From Mansonella perstans (Eukaryota; Nematoda; Chromadorea; Rhabditida; Onchocercidae): a stretch of 64,000 nt of DNA. The DNA lies in NCBI GenBank assembly GCA_037074765.1, contig JBAMDO010000574.1, positions 248,001 to 312,000 on the forward strand, in the 5' to 3' direction. A model generated the notes under the pieces. The model was not told where the DNA came from. It saw only the letters and a list, made by a program, of their open reading frames with translations, and made no database searches. A program made the translations under genes and the position numbers. Positions 29,401 to 41,090 of the stretch are shown one piece after another. Positions within the stretch are counted from its first letter, which is position 1. Every line of letters starts with the position of its first letter.

Positions 29401-29488
29401 GATGGTAGCTAGGAAGATGCGTCAGGCTGCCATAAATGAGGCTACTGATGCCAACTCAGAAGCCAAAGATACTATCATTAGTGATTAA
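26421..29488 (+). CDS. let-767: LET-767/HSD17B12-type 17-beta-hydroxysteroid dehydrogenase / 3-ketoacyl-CoA reductase
   Basis: Eight exons (26421-26568, 27082-27224, 27408-27504, 27902-28011, 28256-28372, 28732-28836, 29044-29154, 29324-29488) give 331 aa. Short-chain dehydrogenase of the HSD17B12 branch, which reduces 3-ketoacyl-CoA in very-long-chain fatty-acid elongation and may act on steroids at the ER. Seen: hydrophobic N-terminal anchor (about 3-35, Ile-rich); cofactor motif TGATDGIGKG (52-61), DF at the usual position, ILVNSVG (about 128-134; NNVG is usual), catalytic Ser188 in NVASSS, and YAASK with Tyr201 and Lys205; C-terminal region with IIKHTTGYFAHQIK typical of this branch. The ATG lies three bases after an ATTTTAG acceptor, fitting trans-splicing. 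AATAAA at 29504-29509 is 15 bp past the stop. The exact orthologue among let-767 and stdh paralogues is not settled. Confidence 0.92.
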
Positions 29489-31333
29489 TTGCCTAAATTA
29501 TGGAATAAAAACCAGGCTTCTTTCTGAATATCTATATAATATCTCCGAAGTTTATAGGGTTCTAGTGATCAGAGTTGCTGCTGAAATTCTTGTGGTGAGA
29601 AATTGGATTTTATCTTAAGTTACTTTTTTTTGCCAAAAACTGAAATATTCAAATTTTTTATTCTTAAATCTCAAAGGATGCTAAAGCTTTGTTCTCATAA
29701 GCTATTAGTTGAAGAATCGAAAAATTAATGTCCATTCATTCGGAATGATTTTATTGAAATTAAATTTACAAGTCTAATCATCGCTGGTATAATTTGTAAG
29801 AAAAGCAATAAAATTAAGTGTAAAAATTGTATGCTCTTAAATCCTTCAAGAAGAGGTTGTGTAAGTTTGTAGATTAAATGGATTGCAATGAATTACAATC
29901 TCTATTTAATTTGAAATGTTTAAAAAGTTTTTATTAAATCAATCAGAAATAAAAATAAATCTTTCATCTTTGCTGCATCTATCAAAGTTATTTCATCCAT
30001 TTGAAATTGTAAGCTCATCAATGATTCAATGGCGATTAAAAAAAAAAAAAAACCATTCACATTAACCGGAATTTCTTGTTATTTTTAGCATACAATGTCA
30101 AGTTTAACGTTAACTACAACAATGATTTAATTGAAAACATTGTTGACAAATAGCCTTTCTTTTAACAATTTTAAACTTACGGAGAATTCAGGCTATCATT
30201 TAGACTTTAAGTTTAATCATTTACCTGATATGATCAATGGTACTTACGCGAATGGCATTCAAGTTGAATGATATGCCTAAATATCAAGAAAGCCTAGCAC
30301 AAAGGTCAACCATATAATACTTTAGCCTTGTGGTCAGCATCTTAACTTTTGACCTCAGTCTTTGTGGTCCAACTATTGCGAGCTGACCAGATATCATTGA
30401 GAATCTGGAAAACGCATGCGTCTTGCGGGGATTAAGTGAAGCATATTACAGCACAATTTCACTTAGAATGGTTTTATTGTTTGGTGAAAGTGAATTGTGG
30501 GGGCGTAAATGCGTGAAAGTGGCATTTTACGAGTTTCCGATCTTCGCAAACAGTCTTCATTTGTATAAATTAATCGTTCACTCTCTGTAAGATGGACAAT
30601 TTGAGAAGAGTAAGCAAAATATAAGTTTAAATATTTCGATTTAATTATGGAAAAATTGAAATTTTTTATTAAAATTTACTTTTGTTTCGCAGGATTACAA
30701 TTCGTTGATTTTTACTCTTTTCTTGCAAGGGTAAACTTCGAATTCTGCTAAACATCTGAATCTTGTAGTTGGATGTGTCTTGTGCACGAACGCGGTAAGT
30801 TTGCACGTACTTTTATTTTAATTGAAATTTCATTGTTCAGAAAATTGTGCAACTCAACAGGCATCATTTTATTGCAAATGAATAGATTCATTTACAAAAA
30901 TTTATTTGAGATATACAATAATATTTATGAATTGTTTTTTCGAATCAAGTATTCAGGATTGTTTGAAATGAAATCTTGCGATGACAAGACTGAAGAAATT
31001 GCTCTAAATTAAGTACAAGTTAAATAAGATGTAGAAAATAATTGAAATTTTATTTTAAAATTAATCTTTTGCTATTCATGAAATGTGTAAAATTAACTGT
31101 AAACAAAGGAAGACTTGTGAAAGATAGTTTTTCCGGACAAATTGGAATTTAATTCCATTTTTTAAACTTTATGTAAATGAATATTATTATTTTTAACCGA
31201 TAAAACATTATCGTTAATTTTGGCTGAATTTGTCGTTGGATTTACCTATCTTGTCTTTTTTCTTTTTTATAAATTTTATTTGTTTAGATAAGTTATTTTT
31301 TGCAAAAGAAAAATTATTAGCAAACAATAGCAT
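29489..31333. other. Intergenic region, LET-767-like gene to rheb-1
   Basis: AATAAA at 29504 belongs to the upstream gene. A GC-richer block (about 30270-30560) is followed by a possible small spliced frame at 30592-30881, treated as a finding. A 14-A run sits near 30038. Otherwise AT-rich. Confidence 0.45.
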
Positions 31334-32735
31334 ATGGCGAATGCTATTCAACGAAAAATTGCTGTAATGGGTTATCCGTGTGTTGGTTAGTTAAAATTAT
31401 GTTTTTTGAATATTATCAATATTATGTTTTTTTTTTTTGAATATTATCAATGGTAGTGATAAATAGAATGGCGAAGGAACTTTGTTGGTGCAGGATACTG
31501 AATTTCATTTATTGTATGCAAATGCAAAGAATAAAATGAATTTATTAATTATCGCTTGGTAGAAATGATAAACAAACATTATAAGTCACAGCAAATAGGA
31601 AAGTAGCTTGTTGAATTGACAAGTGATTATTTAACAAATGACTTTGAAAAGTTAGGGTCAAGTTTGAAAATGCTCAAAGTGCTTGGATTACTTTTCTTTT
31701 TTTAGGGAAATCTTCTATCACATTGCGATTTGTGTATGGTAATTTTCCAGACGCATATGATACAACCATTGAGGATATCTATACAAAACCGTATAAATTT
31801 AATGGGAAGCAGTTTGCTTTGCAAATTACTGATACTGCGGGACAGGTAAACTTTTGTTGTAAAATCATTGTGCATTTCTGTGAAAAACTCTCTGATCTTA
31901 AAATGGTGAAAATTTCAAGTTCGATTTTTTTCAGCAGGAATTCTCATTGTTCCCTCGCAGCTGTGCAATAGATATTGATGGATATATCTTGGTTTATGCG
32001 ATTGATGATCGAAAATCGTAAGTAAACAAGAATTATTTCTACTTTTTAAATGTGGCTGACAATTATTTTTAACGGCAATGCTGTTTCACTGAGAAAGTAC
32101 ATTATTTTACAGATTCGAAATAGTCCAGTCGATTTACGATAAAATAATGGAAAATCTTGGAGATAAAAAGTGAGTGATGAAGTTTTCTGGTGTTTAATTA
32201 TTAAACTTTTCGAAGGCATTTCTTGTTGAAACTTTCGGTTCATGAAATATTGAACTTTATTTCAAGCATACCAATTGTGGTTGTGGGAAATAAACTGGAT
32301 CTGCATTTCAATGCGCGTAACGTTTCAACGGAGGAAGGACGGCAATTAGCCATTTCTTGGAATGCTGCTTTTTTGGAAACATCAGCAAAAGATAATACAG
32401 TAGGTCACCGTACTCACTTCGTTCTTTTCTAAACATTAGTAATGAAAAGTTGGATTAGTGGGATTAATATTCATCGATTACTAAATTTGAAGTAATATGG
32501 CACGTTCTAGGCACTCTAGTTGTTATCATGCAATGCCTCAACGTTTGGGTTATGCGTATAAGAGAGAAGAAGACTAAATAGTGAATTTTTTATAAATATT
32601 TGAAAGTAAATAAAATCATCAACTTGCTAATAATTTTTACAGTCTGTGGAACAAATCTTTGATTGTTTGTTGCGAGAAATTGAAATTGCCAATGGGAATA
32701 TGAAGCGAAGCCAGAATGGTTGTGTACTTTCTTGA
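31334..32735 (+). CDS. rheb-1: RHEB small GTPase (TORC1 activator)
   Basis: Six exons (31334-31385, 31706-31845, 31935-32017, 32113-32169, 32267-32399, 32643-32735) give 185 aa, against 184 in human RHEB, and the numbering aligns without gaps through the P-loop. RHEB in its GTP form activates TORC1 on lysosomal membranes and is switched off by the TSC complex. Seen: P-loop GYPCVGKSS (13-21), effector region [10 protein letters not shown] with Tyr35 and Thr38, [15 protein letters not shown] (60-74, Asp60 and Gln64 kept), GNKLDL, ETSAK, and C-terminal CaaX box CVLS for farnesylation. Differences from human: Pro15 and Cys16 replace Arg15 and Ser16, Asp41 replaces Asn41, Phe67 replaces Tyr67. The start is 3 bases after an AATAG acceptor, so SL trans-splicing is likely. 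I see no canonical AATAAA near the stop. Confidence 0.94.
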
Positions 32736-35160
32736 AATTAATTAAATAGAGGAGCTTTTATACTGGAATGAGAAAGCTCCATTTTAATGCTGCCAAATTC
32801 AGTTTTGTGCTCATTTGTAAATTACTGTAAATATAAATTTGTCATATTTTCTATTTTAATCTATTATTTTCTTCACAAAAATAGTTCTTCGGAAAGTTCT
32901 GTTGTGAAATTTAAATTTAATGACTCTGATTCGATGGCTTAGTTGATCCCATCATGTACATTATCTTATCCATCGTTTAAACTTCATTGAAGGAATGTGT
33001 CAAGTAATCTGCTGATAAAAGTGACAGCTTCGTGCTTTATTAACTTCAGTTTGTTTGTGTTATGTATTCTTATCTCATCGCTTCGTTCTATTCGAAAATA
33101 GAGAAATTTTTATTGCTTGCTGCTGGAGCGTTTAGATAAAAGCATTGTATCATCTTAAAAAACTGTCATTTCGTCTTCTCTTTTTCCATGCTCTTTTTTT
33201 CCAAGTAAATATACTTAATCGCAGTACTTTAATTGCATTGTCTTTAAGTAGGACTGCAAATATTGTACTTTGTGCTTCAGAGTCGTTAATATTTTCTTAT
33301 ACAGAATAATGTGCATGAAATCGCACCATATTACTTACATTGAACTTATGATTTTTTAATTTTTTGAATTAAGGTTAAGCGGATGTATAGTGAACTGTTG
33401 AAATGGAAGTTTCTGCATACACCGTCCAACTTTTTTGAACTCGAAGATGGTTCATCATAGTTAGCTTTTCTAAATCCTATCATACTTTCTCTTTTTTCCT
33501 TTGTAAATTAGAAATATATCGTTATCACTGATTTGTATGGAGTAAGTTATTTTCGAAACTTGTTCTTTTTCGCGGCATTTTTATTCCAATAGAACTTAAA
33601 ATTGTTATAAATTGGTCAATTGGCGTTTTTCATTTTTTATTGCTTTTCATTATGCCCCTTTGTTTTTATCCTTTTTCGCGCATCATGAACAAGTTTCTTA
33701 TTATTTATGGTAATAATTATACCAATGCGATGTATTTAAGATATTCAATGTTCCTTTTTAAATTTTTTATATTTTCATAAGCTTGTTTCTGAAGCATACT
33801 TAGCATCTTGATTTTCTCATAAGTGTATCTGAGATTTAAATTTCAAGTTTATTTCCAGTAGATTAGACTTGGATATTGATTGTCTTGAAGGAAGATGATG
33901 ATTCTTTTGCTACAGTGACAAGCAGTTTAAAATTATGCTAATTTTCGGTTTGGGACATTGCTTTCAGTTTGTCATTATTTTGAACTTATCGCTGCTTATT
34001 TCTGATATTTATATTTTGAAGTTACGGTTTTGTTAACTGAAAGATGAACTTCGACGAATGTTGTATGCCAGTGTGATGGCTTATCAGGAGCGATTCGGTC
34101 AAGTTCAGTATTTTGTTATGTTTTGTATATTTTATAAAATTTCATGTTTCCTCTATCCTGAATGTTTGTTTTATTGCCTATTGCTTGTTATTTTCTACAT
34201 TAGTTCAGATTTTTACTAATTTTCACTAATTATTTTCATCACCTGTAAGTTGCTCATTTTGCCACTGAGAATGTGGATTTTGCGCTTCCAGTGATGAAGT
34301 GGAATAAGTGAATTTTATTTATTGAAAATCTTGAAATACTGTAAATTGAAATGGCGCAAAAAGTAGAATTTTCACATATATAACGAGTCACATTTGTCAA
34401 GAGTAACAAGAAAAAGTTTTTTAGAAATAAGAGAAGACAGAGTTTCTCGTAAGAGTTGATGAAGAAGAGAGAAAAGAAGAATTCTAAGCTTTGCTAGAGA
34501 AATAATTTTTGTTCCCAAAGGAAGCATCACTATTTTCAGTACAATTCTTAATGGTTCAATTTCGGTTATGTTTGTCTATCATTTTCACTTCATTTGATAT
34601 TGATAATTTTTGGCTTAATTTACCACATTCTTCCATTTTTTTTTTTTTTTTTATGATTGAAATTATCAATGACGAATTCTTACTTGCATATTTTCATTAT
34701 TTTCTAAATGTATTACATTGTGGGAAAAATTTCTCAATGATTAATTTGTTTGTCTTAAGCAAAGTCCCAATGAATTCAATTCCTGAAATGTTGCTGATCG
34801 ATATGGAAATGTTGCAGGATCAGCATATTGTTGTTTAATGTCCATAATGAATAAAACAGTTCCAAAGATATATATTTATTCATGGTTAAAGAAATAATTA
34901 TCATTTAGGTCAGCATTTTGTACTTTTCCACAATGTTTTGGAAACTATTTATGACTAACTAGATCATCTACTTGGCCTAAAATATATTGAAAATTTAGCT
35001 CTGATAATTTCAAATTTTAAAAGTTTAACTTTTGATGATTTGAAATCTTGATCATTACACAATATGAGGGATAAGTTAAATGTATATGGTCTTTTTCAGC
35101 AAATTCTCCATATAAGATAACTCCACGAGAATCCAATTGTTTTTATTAGGCTGAAGAAGA

Positions 35161-35240
35161 GGAGGTGTCACTAGGAGTCGAACTGGGGATCAAACCGGCT
35201 ACTTTTAGATCGTTGTCTTTTCCGATTGAGCTAAAGTAGG
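35161..35240 (-). pseudogene. tRNA-like sequence (probable tRNA pseudogene or tRNA-derived fragment)
   Basis: On the minus strand an A-box match TAGCTCAATCGG (35233-35222) is followed 37 nt later by a B-box-like AGTTCGACTCC (35184-35174; consensus GGTTCGANTCC). The spacing suits a tRNA, but the D-stem, anticodon stem and T-stem do not pair and the acceptor ends do not match. It sits about 35 bp upstream of the arfaptin start. Confidence 0.45.
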
Positions 35241-35267
35241 ATGCAAAGGTGTTCAAAACCTATTTAT

Positions 35268-35275
35268 TATTACAG
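35268..35275 (+). promoter_or_regulatory. Candidate spliced-leader acceptor of arfaptin
   Basis: ATTACAG immediately precedes ATGATG. No upstream cis exon is apparent, so trans-splicing would make the leader itself the entire 5' UTR. Confidence 0.5.
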
Positions 35276-38200
35276 ATGATGCCAGAAAGCAGTAGTATAT
35301 TTATTTCTGGATCAAAAAGTAATGGTTCTACAGTTACTTCAGGTAAGACGTGCAAGATATTACTCAATTATTAAAGTTTAAAAGTTGCAATTATCAGTTT
35401 ATCACTGATAAATTTCGGATTAAACTATTAATTTTATCACATAAGATTGAGACCATTGGAGTTTTGTTGAAATTATTTTAGAAAAAGTCCCTAGAGATAT
35501 TTAAAATTTGCTTTAAATGATAAAGCATCAATAGGTCTCTGATATCTCTAGTATAACATAAATAATATTTATCACTTTGTCGTATCAATCATTTACTGTT
35601 TAAAATGATTGTTCTGCCATTCGTTATCAGATTTTGTTGACATTGTTTGTACTATCTCTCTCCTCTTTCCTTAGATATCTTTGATGATTGATTAATGTTT
35701 AAATTTAATAATTAAATTTATACTGCATGCTCAATTTTTACTAACTCCACTAATTCTCTCTTATAATGATTTTCAATCATTCCATCTAAGAAATAGCTAT
35801 TATCATCTGCAAATTCTCAATATTCGTAAAAAGTTTAACAGTTACAATCTGATTTGAATATAATTTTTGTTGGGAAAGTTTACGAGTTATATTCTGATTC
35901 CTTTGTTTCCATTAAATTATTTCAGAATCGTTAGCAAAGAGATATGTATTTGTCTATATGATAATTCCTATTTATTAGCTAACTTATACGAGTGTTAAAT
36001 GTTTTTTTAATTTGTAATTTTCAACTAAACTTTTCGATTTTTTGGTTTTAATTTTAGCTTCGGATGGAATGCGACGAACTTTTTCATCATCCGGCAATAT
36101 AGCATGTAACACGTAAGATTTAAAATGCATATCTCACATAATTAGATTTTTCCAGACTTCTTTTTTACTTTTGAAATCATAGTTTAGAAGGGATAATGAA
36201 AAATTATTTAAATAAACTTTGTTGGAGATTTTATTTCGAAATATATTCCCATCAATTGTTATGCAAATTTCTACTGCATTTGAAATTTAATTTCATGAAA
36301 ACTTCAAATTGGGTTTTAAGCAGTCTACTGGCTGTTTACTATTTCTCTGCATCCTATAGTGTGGATAAGAAGATGGTAGGTGAGTTCCCGATAGGTGAGT
36401 TCCCGTCGTGGTGTATACAAGCTGTACAGAATCGAAATATAATAAATCCACTTTTTGACCAAATCTTTCACATTTTGCCGATTGAAAATAAAAAAGCGAA
36501 CTTTCTCATCGGTTATTTTTAATGCATTTGAATATAAAAGAAACTCTTAGAAGAAAAGTATTTTGAGATGATGTTGTAAAACTTATTTTTTACTTTGATA
36601 ATCGTGAAAAAGTCCTACTCTCTTCCTATTTACTATTTTAAGACCTGATCTGGCGCAGATGGCTGCAAAAATAGATTCATTGAAAAAATGGACTGTTTCC
36701 ACTTACAAAACAACAAAGCAGTCCATATGTGAAAATTTAGGAAAGGTTAAGAATTTTTCTGCACATAAAATTTTACCTGTTTTTACCGGAATTTTCATGT
36801 TTTATCGCGCTTTTTCATATTTTTCACTATGTCTATTTCCACTTATATTTATGATGCAGTGTTGATCCGTTCTTTTGTGCTATTTTTTAAGGGTGCTAAA
36901 ATTAATGATGCATTTATGCGTTTTTTTTTCATGGTTTCTCATAAAGTAATTTTTAGGTAGAACGCACAATTGACAAGGAATTGGAAGAACAAATCGAACA
37001 ATTGAAAATATTGCACAAGTATTACAACCAGGTTTGCTGTCTTAAATTTTTTCTGATCATATGTAATCTTTTAGATTGTCGGTCACCATCTGTTTGTTTT
37101 TTTCTAAAAAATTCGTTTTCCATCTAGAAATCATTTTTATGAGTACTCATTTATTTATTTGTTTTTTTTTTTTTTTTTAAAAAGATTTGAGTTGAGTGAA
37201 TTCTGATTTGCTGCAGGTGTCAGCAATGTCAAAATTGTTCACTTCAAATTTTCACCAGATGAACGAAGCACAGAAAGGTTTAGCAGAATCTCTTTATCAA
37301 CTCTCCCTAAAAGAGATGAATTTGAACGTGTGTTTCATCTTAAAAAATTTATCGAACTGTTAATCTTAATTGTTTTGTAATAACTTTCCTTTACTGATTA
37401 GCTATTCAAAAGTGCTTCCATCATTTTTTCCATTTACAAGAACCAGTTGATTATAATATTACAAATATTTTTATTTTATTTGGAGTTACCAAATTCTAGT
37501 TTTCATGTTGTGAAATCTTAAAACTGTGTGTCAAACTTAGTATGCTTAGTGTTAAAACTGTAAGAACACTAATAACTTTTTTCGCGAACTTTTTTAGGCA
37601 GAGTGTTCCTCGAATTGTGAATCATTGCGTTCGATGGCACATAACGGTGAACTTTTAGAGCGAGCTTTGTCGTTTTTTCTTTCATCACTTAAGACATTAT
37701 CCGAAAAAACATTTGAAGACACAATGGAGACAATTCATAATTATGGCCAGGTTGTTTGTCCTCATTATGTTTATCCCTATTTTGATTTAAGTAGGATAAA
37801 ATTTCAATGTTTTCTGGAGCTTTATTAGGCAGCAAAATAATTTCTTTACCATTATATTGACTTATAAACCTCTGCTATTTCGATGAAATTTCGATAAATC
37901 TATCCGTTTTTAAATTGATTGCATAAAGAATAGGGATGAACAAAATCGAGTGTAACGAACTGTGGAAAAGACTGCAAAAGCTGAAATGAAAAATTTTGCA
38001 TCGATCACACAAATAAATGTTCTCATAATAGGCTCGTTTGGAATATGATGTGCATCGCAATGAAACAGCAGCGTTACAACAGTTAGGTGCAAGTCCTGAA
38101 GCAATTGCAGGCGCTGATTTTAGATGTAATCAACATCGAGAAAAATACGAACAATTGAAAGCTGATGTTAAGGTCTTTTCTTTCTTTTCTTGTTCGCTCT

Positions 38201-38816
38201 CGACCCAGTTATCAAAGTAAGAATCGAGATTCATCAAAGTGAGTTTGCTTTGATAAATCTTGGCTGGATATTGAAACAAAGAAGCTAACTTTTTTTTCCT
38301 TAACTGAAAACAAAATGCAGTTATGACTCTACCATACAGCGATGAGCTTAAATTTTAATTTTCAGGTAAAAATCAGATTACTGGAGGAGAATCGGTGGAA
38401 GGTAATGCGGAAGCAGTTGTTACTTCTTCATAATGCATTATTAGCGTATTTCTCAGGTAGAGTTTATATATGTTAAAGGTGTAAAAGCTGTGCTGAGAAC
38501 ATGAAACTTTTTAATTACATTTAATAAGTAATTATGAGAATTGATATTGTGGAGGAGCTTTTGGGGAACCTTTGCATAATGCATAAAGATTTTGATTGAT
38601 TTTTGTCACATTTTGATTAGTTTTTCTCTCCAAGATGAAATTTAAGTTAGTTTCGTTACTAAAATTACATTTTGGGAGTCTTTCGTAAAATGAGCTAACA
38701 AAAACTAATTAATTTCACATTTAGGCAATGTGAAAGCTCTGCAGTCAGCAATGGATAATTTAAATTTAGATGAGACGGCAAATGATGGTGTTGCTCCTTC
38801 ATTTTTGGAACAGTGA
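35276..38816 (+). CDS. Arfaptin (AH/BAR-domain protein)
   Basis: Nine exons (35276-35342, 36058-36112, 36643-36745, 36957-37031, 37217-37327, 37598-37750, 38032-38172, 38366-38456, 38725-38816) give 295 aa, a little shorter than vertebrate arfaptins. Residues about 50-285 form the arfaptin-homology (BAR) domain: SLKKWTVSTYKTTKQ, then VERTIDKELEEQIEQLK, SFFLSSLKTLSEKTFEDT, ARLEYDVHRNET, HREKYEQLKADVK, and RLLEENRWKVMRKQLLLLHN with AYFSG. Arfaptins are crescent-shaped dimers that bind Arl1/Rac-type GTPases at the trans-Golgi and sense curved PI4P-containing membrane. The N-terminus (1-48) is Ser-rich and probably flexible. TATTACAG directly abuts ATGATG, so a trans-spliced message would have only the spliced leader as 5' UTR. 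AATAAA (38817-38822) abuts the TGA stop. A phase-compatible alternative last exon lies at 40578. Confidence 0.93.
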
Positions 38817-38822
38817 AATAAA
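38817..38822 (+). terminator. AATAAA abutting the arfaptin stop codon
   Basis: The hexamer begins with the base after TGA. If used, the 3' UTR would be only about 20 nt. No other canonical hexamer is obvious close by. Confidence 0.4.
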
Positions 38823-39148
38823 TGTCTGTTATAACAAATAGATTTATTCTAGTAATCTTGAGTTCAAATTTAACTCTTTAGACCGCTATAAAAGTTTAGG
38901 CATAACATCGAGTTTTTGTTTGCATTTATGTAAAGGCTTCTTCATTAAATTTTATACAGTAAATTATAAAAGGACATTGGGGGTTTAAAAATAGATTGGA
39001 TTGCTTGTCACTGGTGAAAGTGGGAAAATAAAGCACCCAAAACCATTTTTGAAATAATACTGAGGAACTGTCTGCATAACTGCTTATTTATCTTTAGCTA
39101 TGAAATATAATGTATTTTTACTGCATTTGTTAATACCTTTTCACATCT

Positions 39149-39290
39149 GCTTGCAGCATTCAGTGCAATAATCGAAAATTAAAGCAGTTTAGCTCTGTTA
39201 AATTTTTTCTGTGGATTTGTAAACTTGGAAAAAAGCTGTAACACTTATAGCTTGTAGCAGTCAGTGCAGGAATCGAAAGTCAAAGGGCAA
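39149..39290. repeat. Two diverged copies of a roughly 37-bp sequence
   Basis: GCTTGCAGCATTCAGTGCAA (39149) and GCTTGTAGCAGTCAGTGCAG (39250) each continue into AATCGAAA..TAAAG-like sequence, 101 bp apart. Confidence 0.6.
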
Positions 39291-40987
39291 TGTTTAGTTC
39301 CATTAATCTTACCTTCGTAATTTAACTTTGGGTATCTGATGATGGTTGTAATTTAGTCCCCATAAATAAAGTAGGATTTTTTTGAATTTAATTATTCTTG
39401 TCAGAACTTTACTTCAAAACAAAGATGGACATGAAAATCGCTTTTCATAGTATTGATTGCATATTTCGACCATAATTTCTTTGTTAAATTTTGATCTTTA
39501 TTTTGAGAAGTAATCTTGCTATGGAAGCTTTTAATAGTAATAGCTAAATGCCTATGCGTTAATTTAAAATTAAGAATCGTGTTGTTCCAGTTTTAACTTC
39601 TTGCCTAATTGCGTATTACTGAGTTTGCTTTGGACAATTTCTACTATAATAAGTTTATTTCTTTTCTCATTTCTTTGTTTCCTCTCAAAATTGTTTATTG
39701 GAAAACTTTGGAAAGGATTTGTAAAGCAGTGCTTTTGAAGTCAGCTATGATGAGAAACAGATTAAAAAAATACAACCAAGCTGATGGAAGCATGAAACAG
39801 TATTTTTTTTTTCGGAAATGGGAATCTTGTTGCTCTAATTCTGACATTTTGCCAATTGTTTTTTTTAAGAATTGTCGGAAAAAAGCATTTTAAACAATGA
39901 ATAATTATTGAAGGAAACTGTTGTGAAATGCTTAAGTGCTTCTTTTTTAAAATTTTTATCGAAAATTGTGATTTTAGTGTTATTATTTATTTACATTCAT
40001 TACAAGCACTGCTTCACATAAAATTTAATTAAAATGAAGGGAAACTGTTAGAAACTAATTCATTGTTTATGTTATATATGTATTTTTACCAGATCCACCA
40101 TCTATGCTGTGGAAAATTTCTTATTCTTCACTTCAATTCTCGGTAATTTGATCAGTTTATCATGTTGATGCTACTGCGTACATTGGTCGATCAAATTACT
40201 GTGTTAATTTTGTAAACTAAATTACACTCATAAAATTCCATTTATTTTTTATTGTTTGAAAAGAAAAAATCTTTAACTTTTGATTCTCGGTCTTTTTTTC
40301 AATTTTTGATCATTTTGAAATATAAAGCATGCACAAATAATCATTGACATTTGTAATTTTTCCTGGTGCGATAAAATGTCTGTTGATGACATTATTGTAC
40401 CTCTGAATATCGTTAAATAAATAACTCATGATTGCTGAGCTTTGTAAAGTTCGTTAATTTTACAAGGATTGCATTTAGTCAATTTTGTTCCCTTGTTAAA
40501 CACTCCTTCATTTATCCACAAGTACACCAATCGCCATCTTTGCTAAATTCTTGAAAATTTTTCATCGCTTCTTTCAGGCGAACAGACGCAGTTCCCTTCT
40601 CTTTCGTTTGCTTCAACCTGTACATCTTCATCAACTGATTCTGTCCTACATAAAATGCAGCAATGCTAAGCTCGATTAATCAATGATATTTCTGTTTTCC
40701 TTCCTAAAAATCTTGCATTCAAAAAAGTCGTCATCCAAAAAAAACGGAAAACATTTAAATCATGAGATAAATTAAATGTCCTTCCTGAAATGGCTTTGGT
40801 TTGCAGAGTATCACTTTACTCTAACTCCTGTTGATAGCTCGAAATATTCAGTAATATGTCGTAATTTCCAGCGGGTTATTTGCATTTTCTCTTTTACCAT
40901 CCTACCAAATCCAAGGAAGAAGCGAATTAGGCCTTTTTTAAAAAAAGGTTGCAACGAAGTGGACAATGTTTAGCACTGAAAAGATTA

Positions 40988-41090
40988 TTTTAATGTTTAA
41001 ACAACTATATTCCTGAATCTCTTGAAATTTAATCTTTATTTTAATGTTTAAACAACTATATTTCTGAATCTCTTGAAATTTAATCTTTCT
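40988..41090. repeat. 51-bp tandem duplication, 2 copies
   Basis: TTAATGTTTAAACAACTATA starts at 40990 and 41041; each copy ends CTGAATCTCTTGAAATTTAA then TCTTT. Nearly identical. Confidence 0.9.

Larger units (their letters stand above)
32736..35275. other. Intergenic region, rheb-1 to arfaptin
   Basis: 2.5 kb, very T-rich on the plus strand. No exon is supported; the 109-codon frame at 34509-34838 is low-complexity and poly-T driven. A tRNA-like sequence lies at the right end. Confidence 0.5.

Noticed and set aside
34509..34838. 109-codon open frame between rheb-1 and arfaptin
   Set aside because: Phe-rich, poly-T driven, with no splice context or recognisable domain.
31334..38816. rheb-1 and arfaptin as one operon
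   Set aside because: The 2.5-kb gap is far larger than usual nematode operon spacing, and no polycistronic signal is seen.
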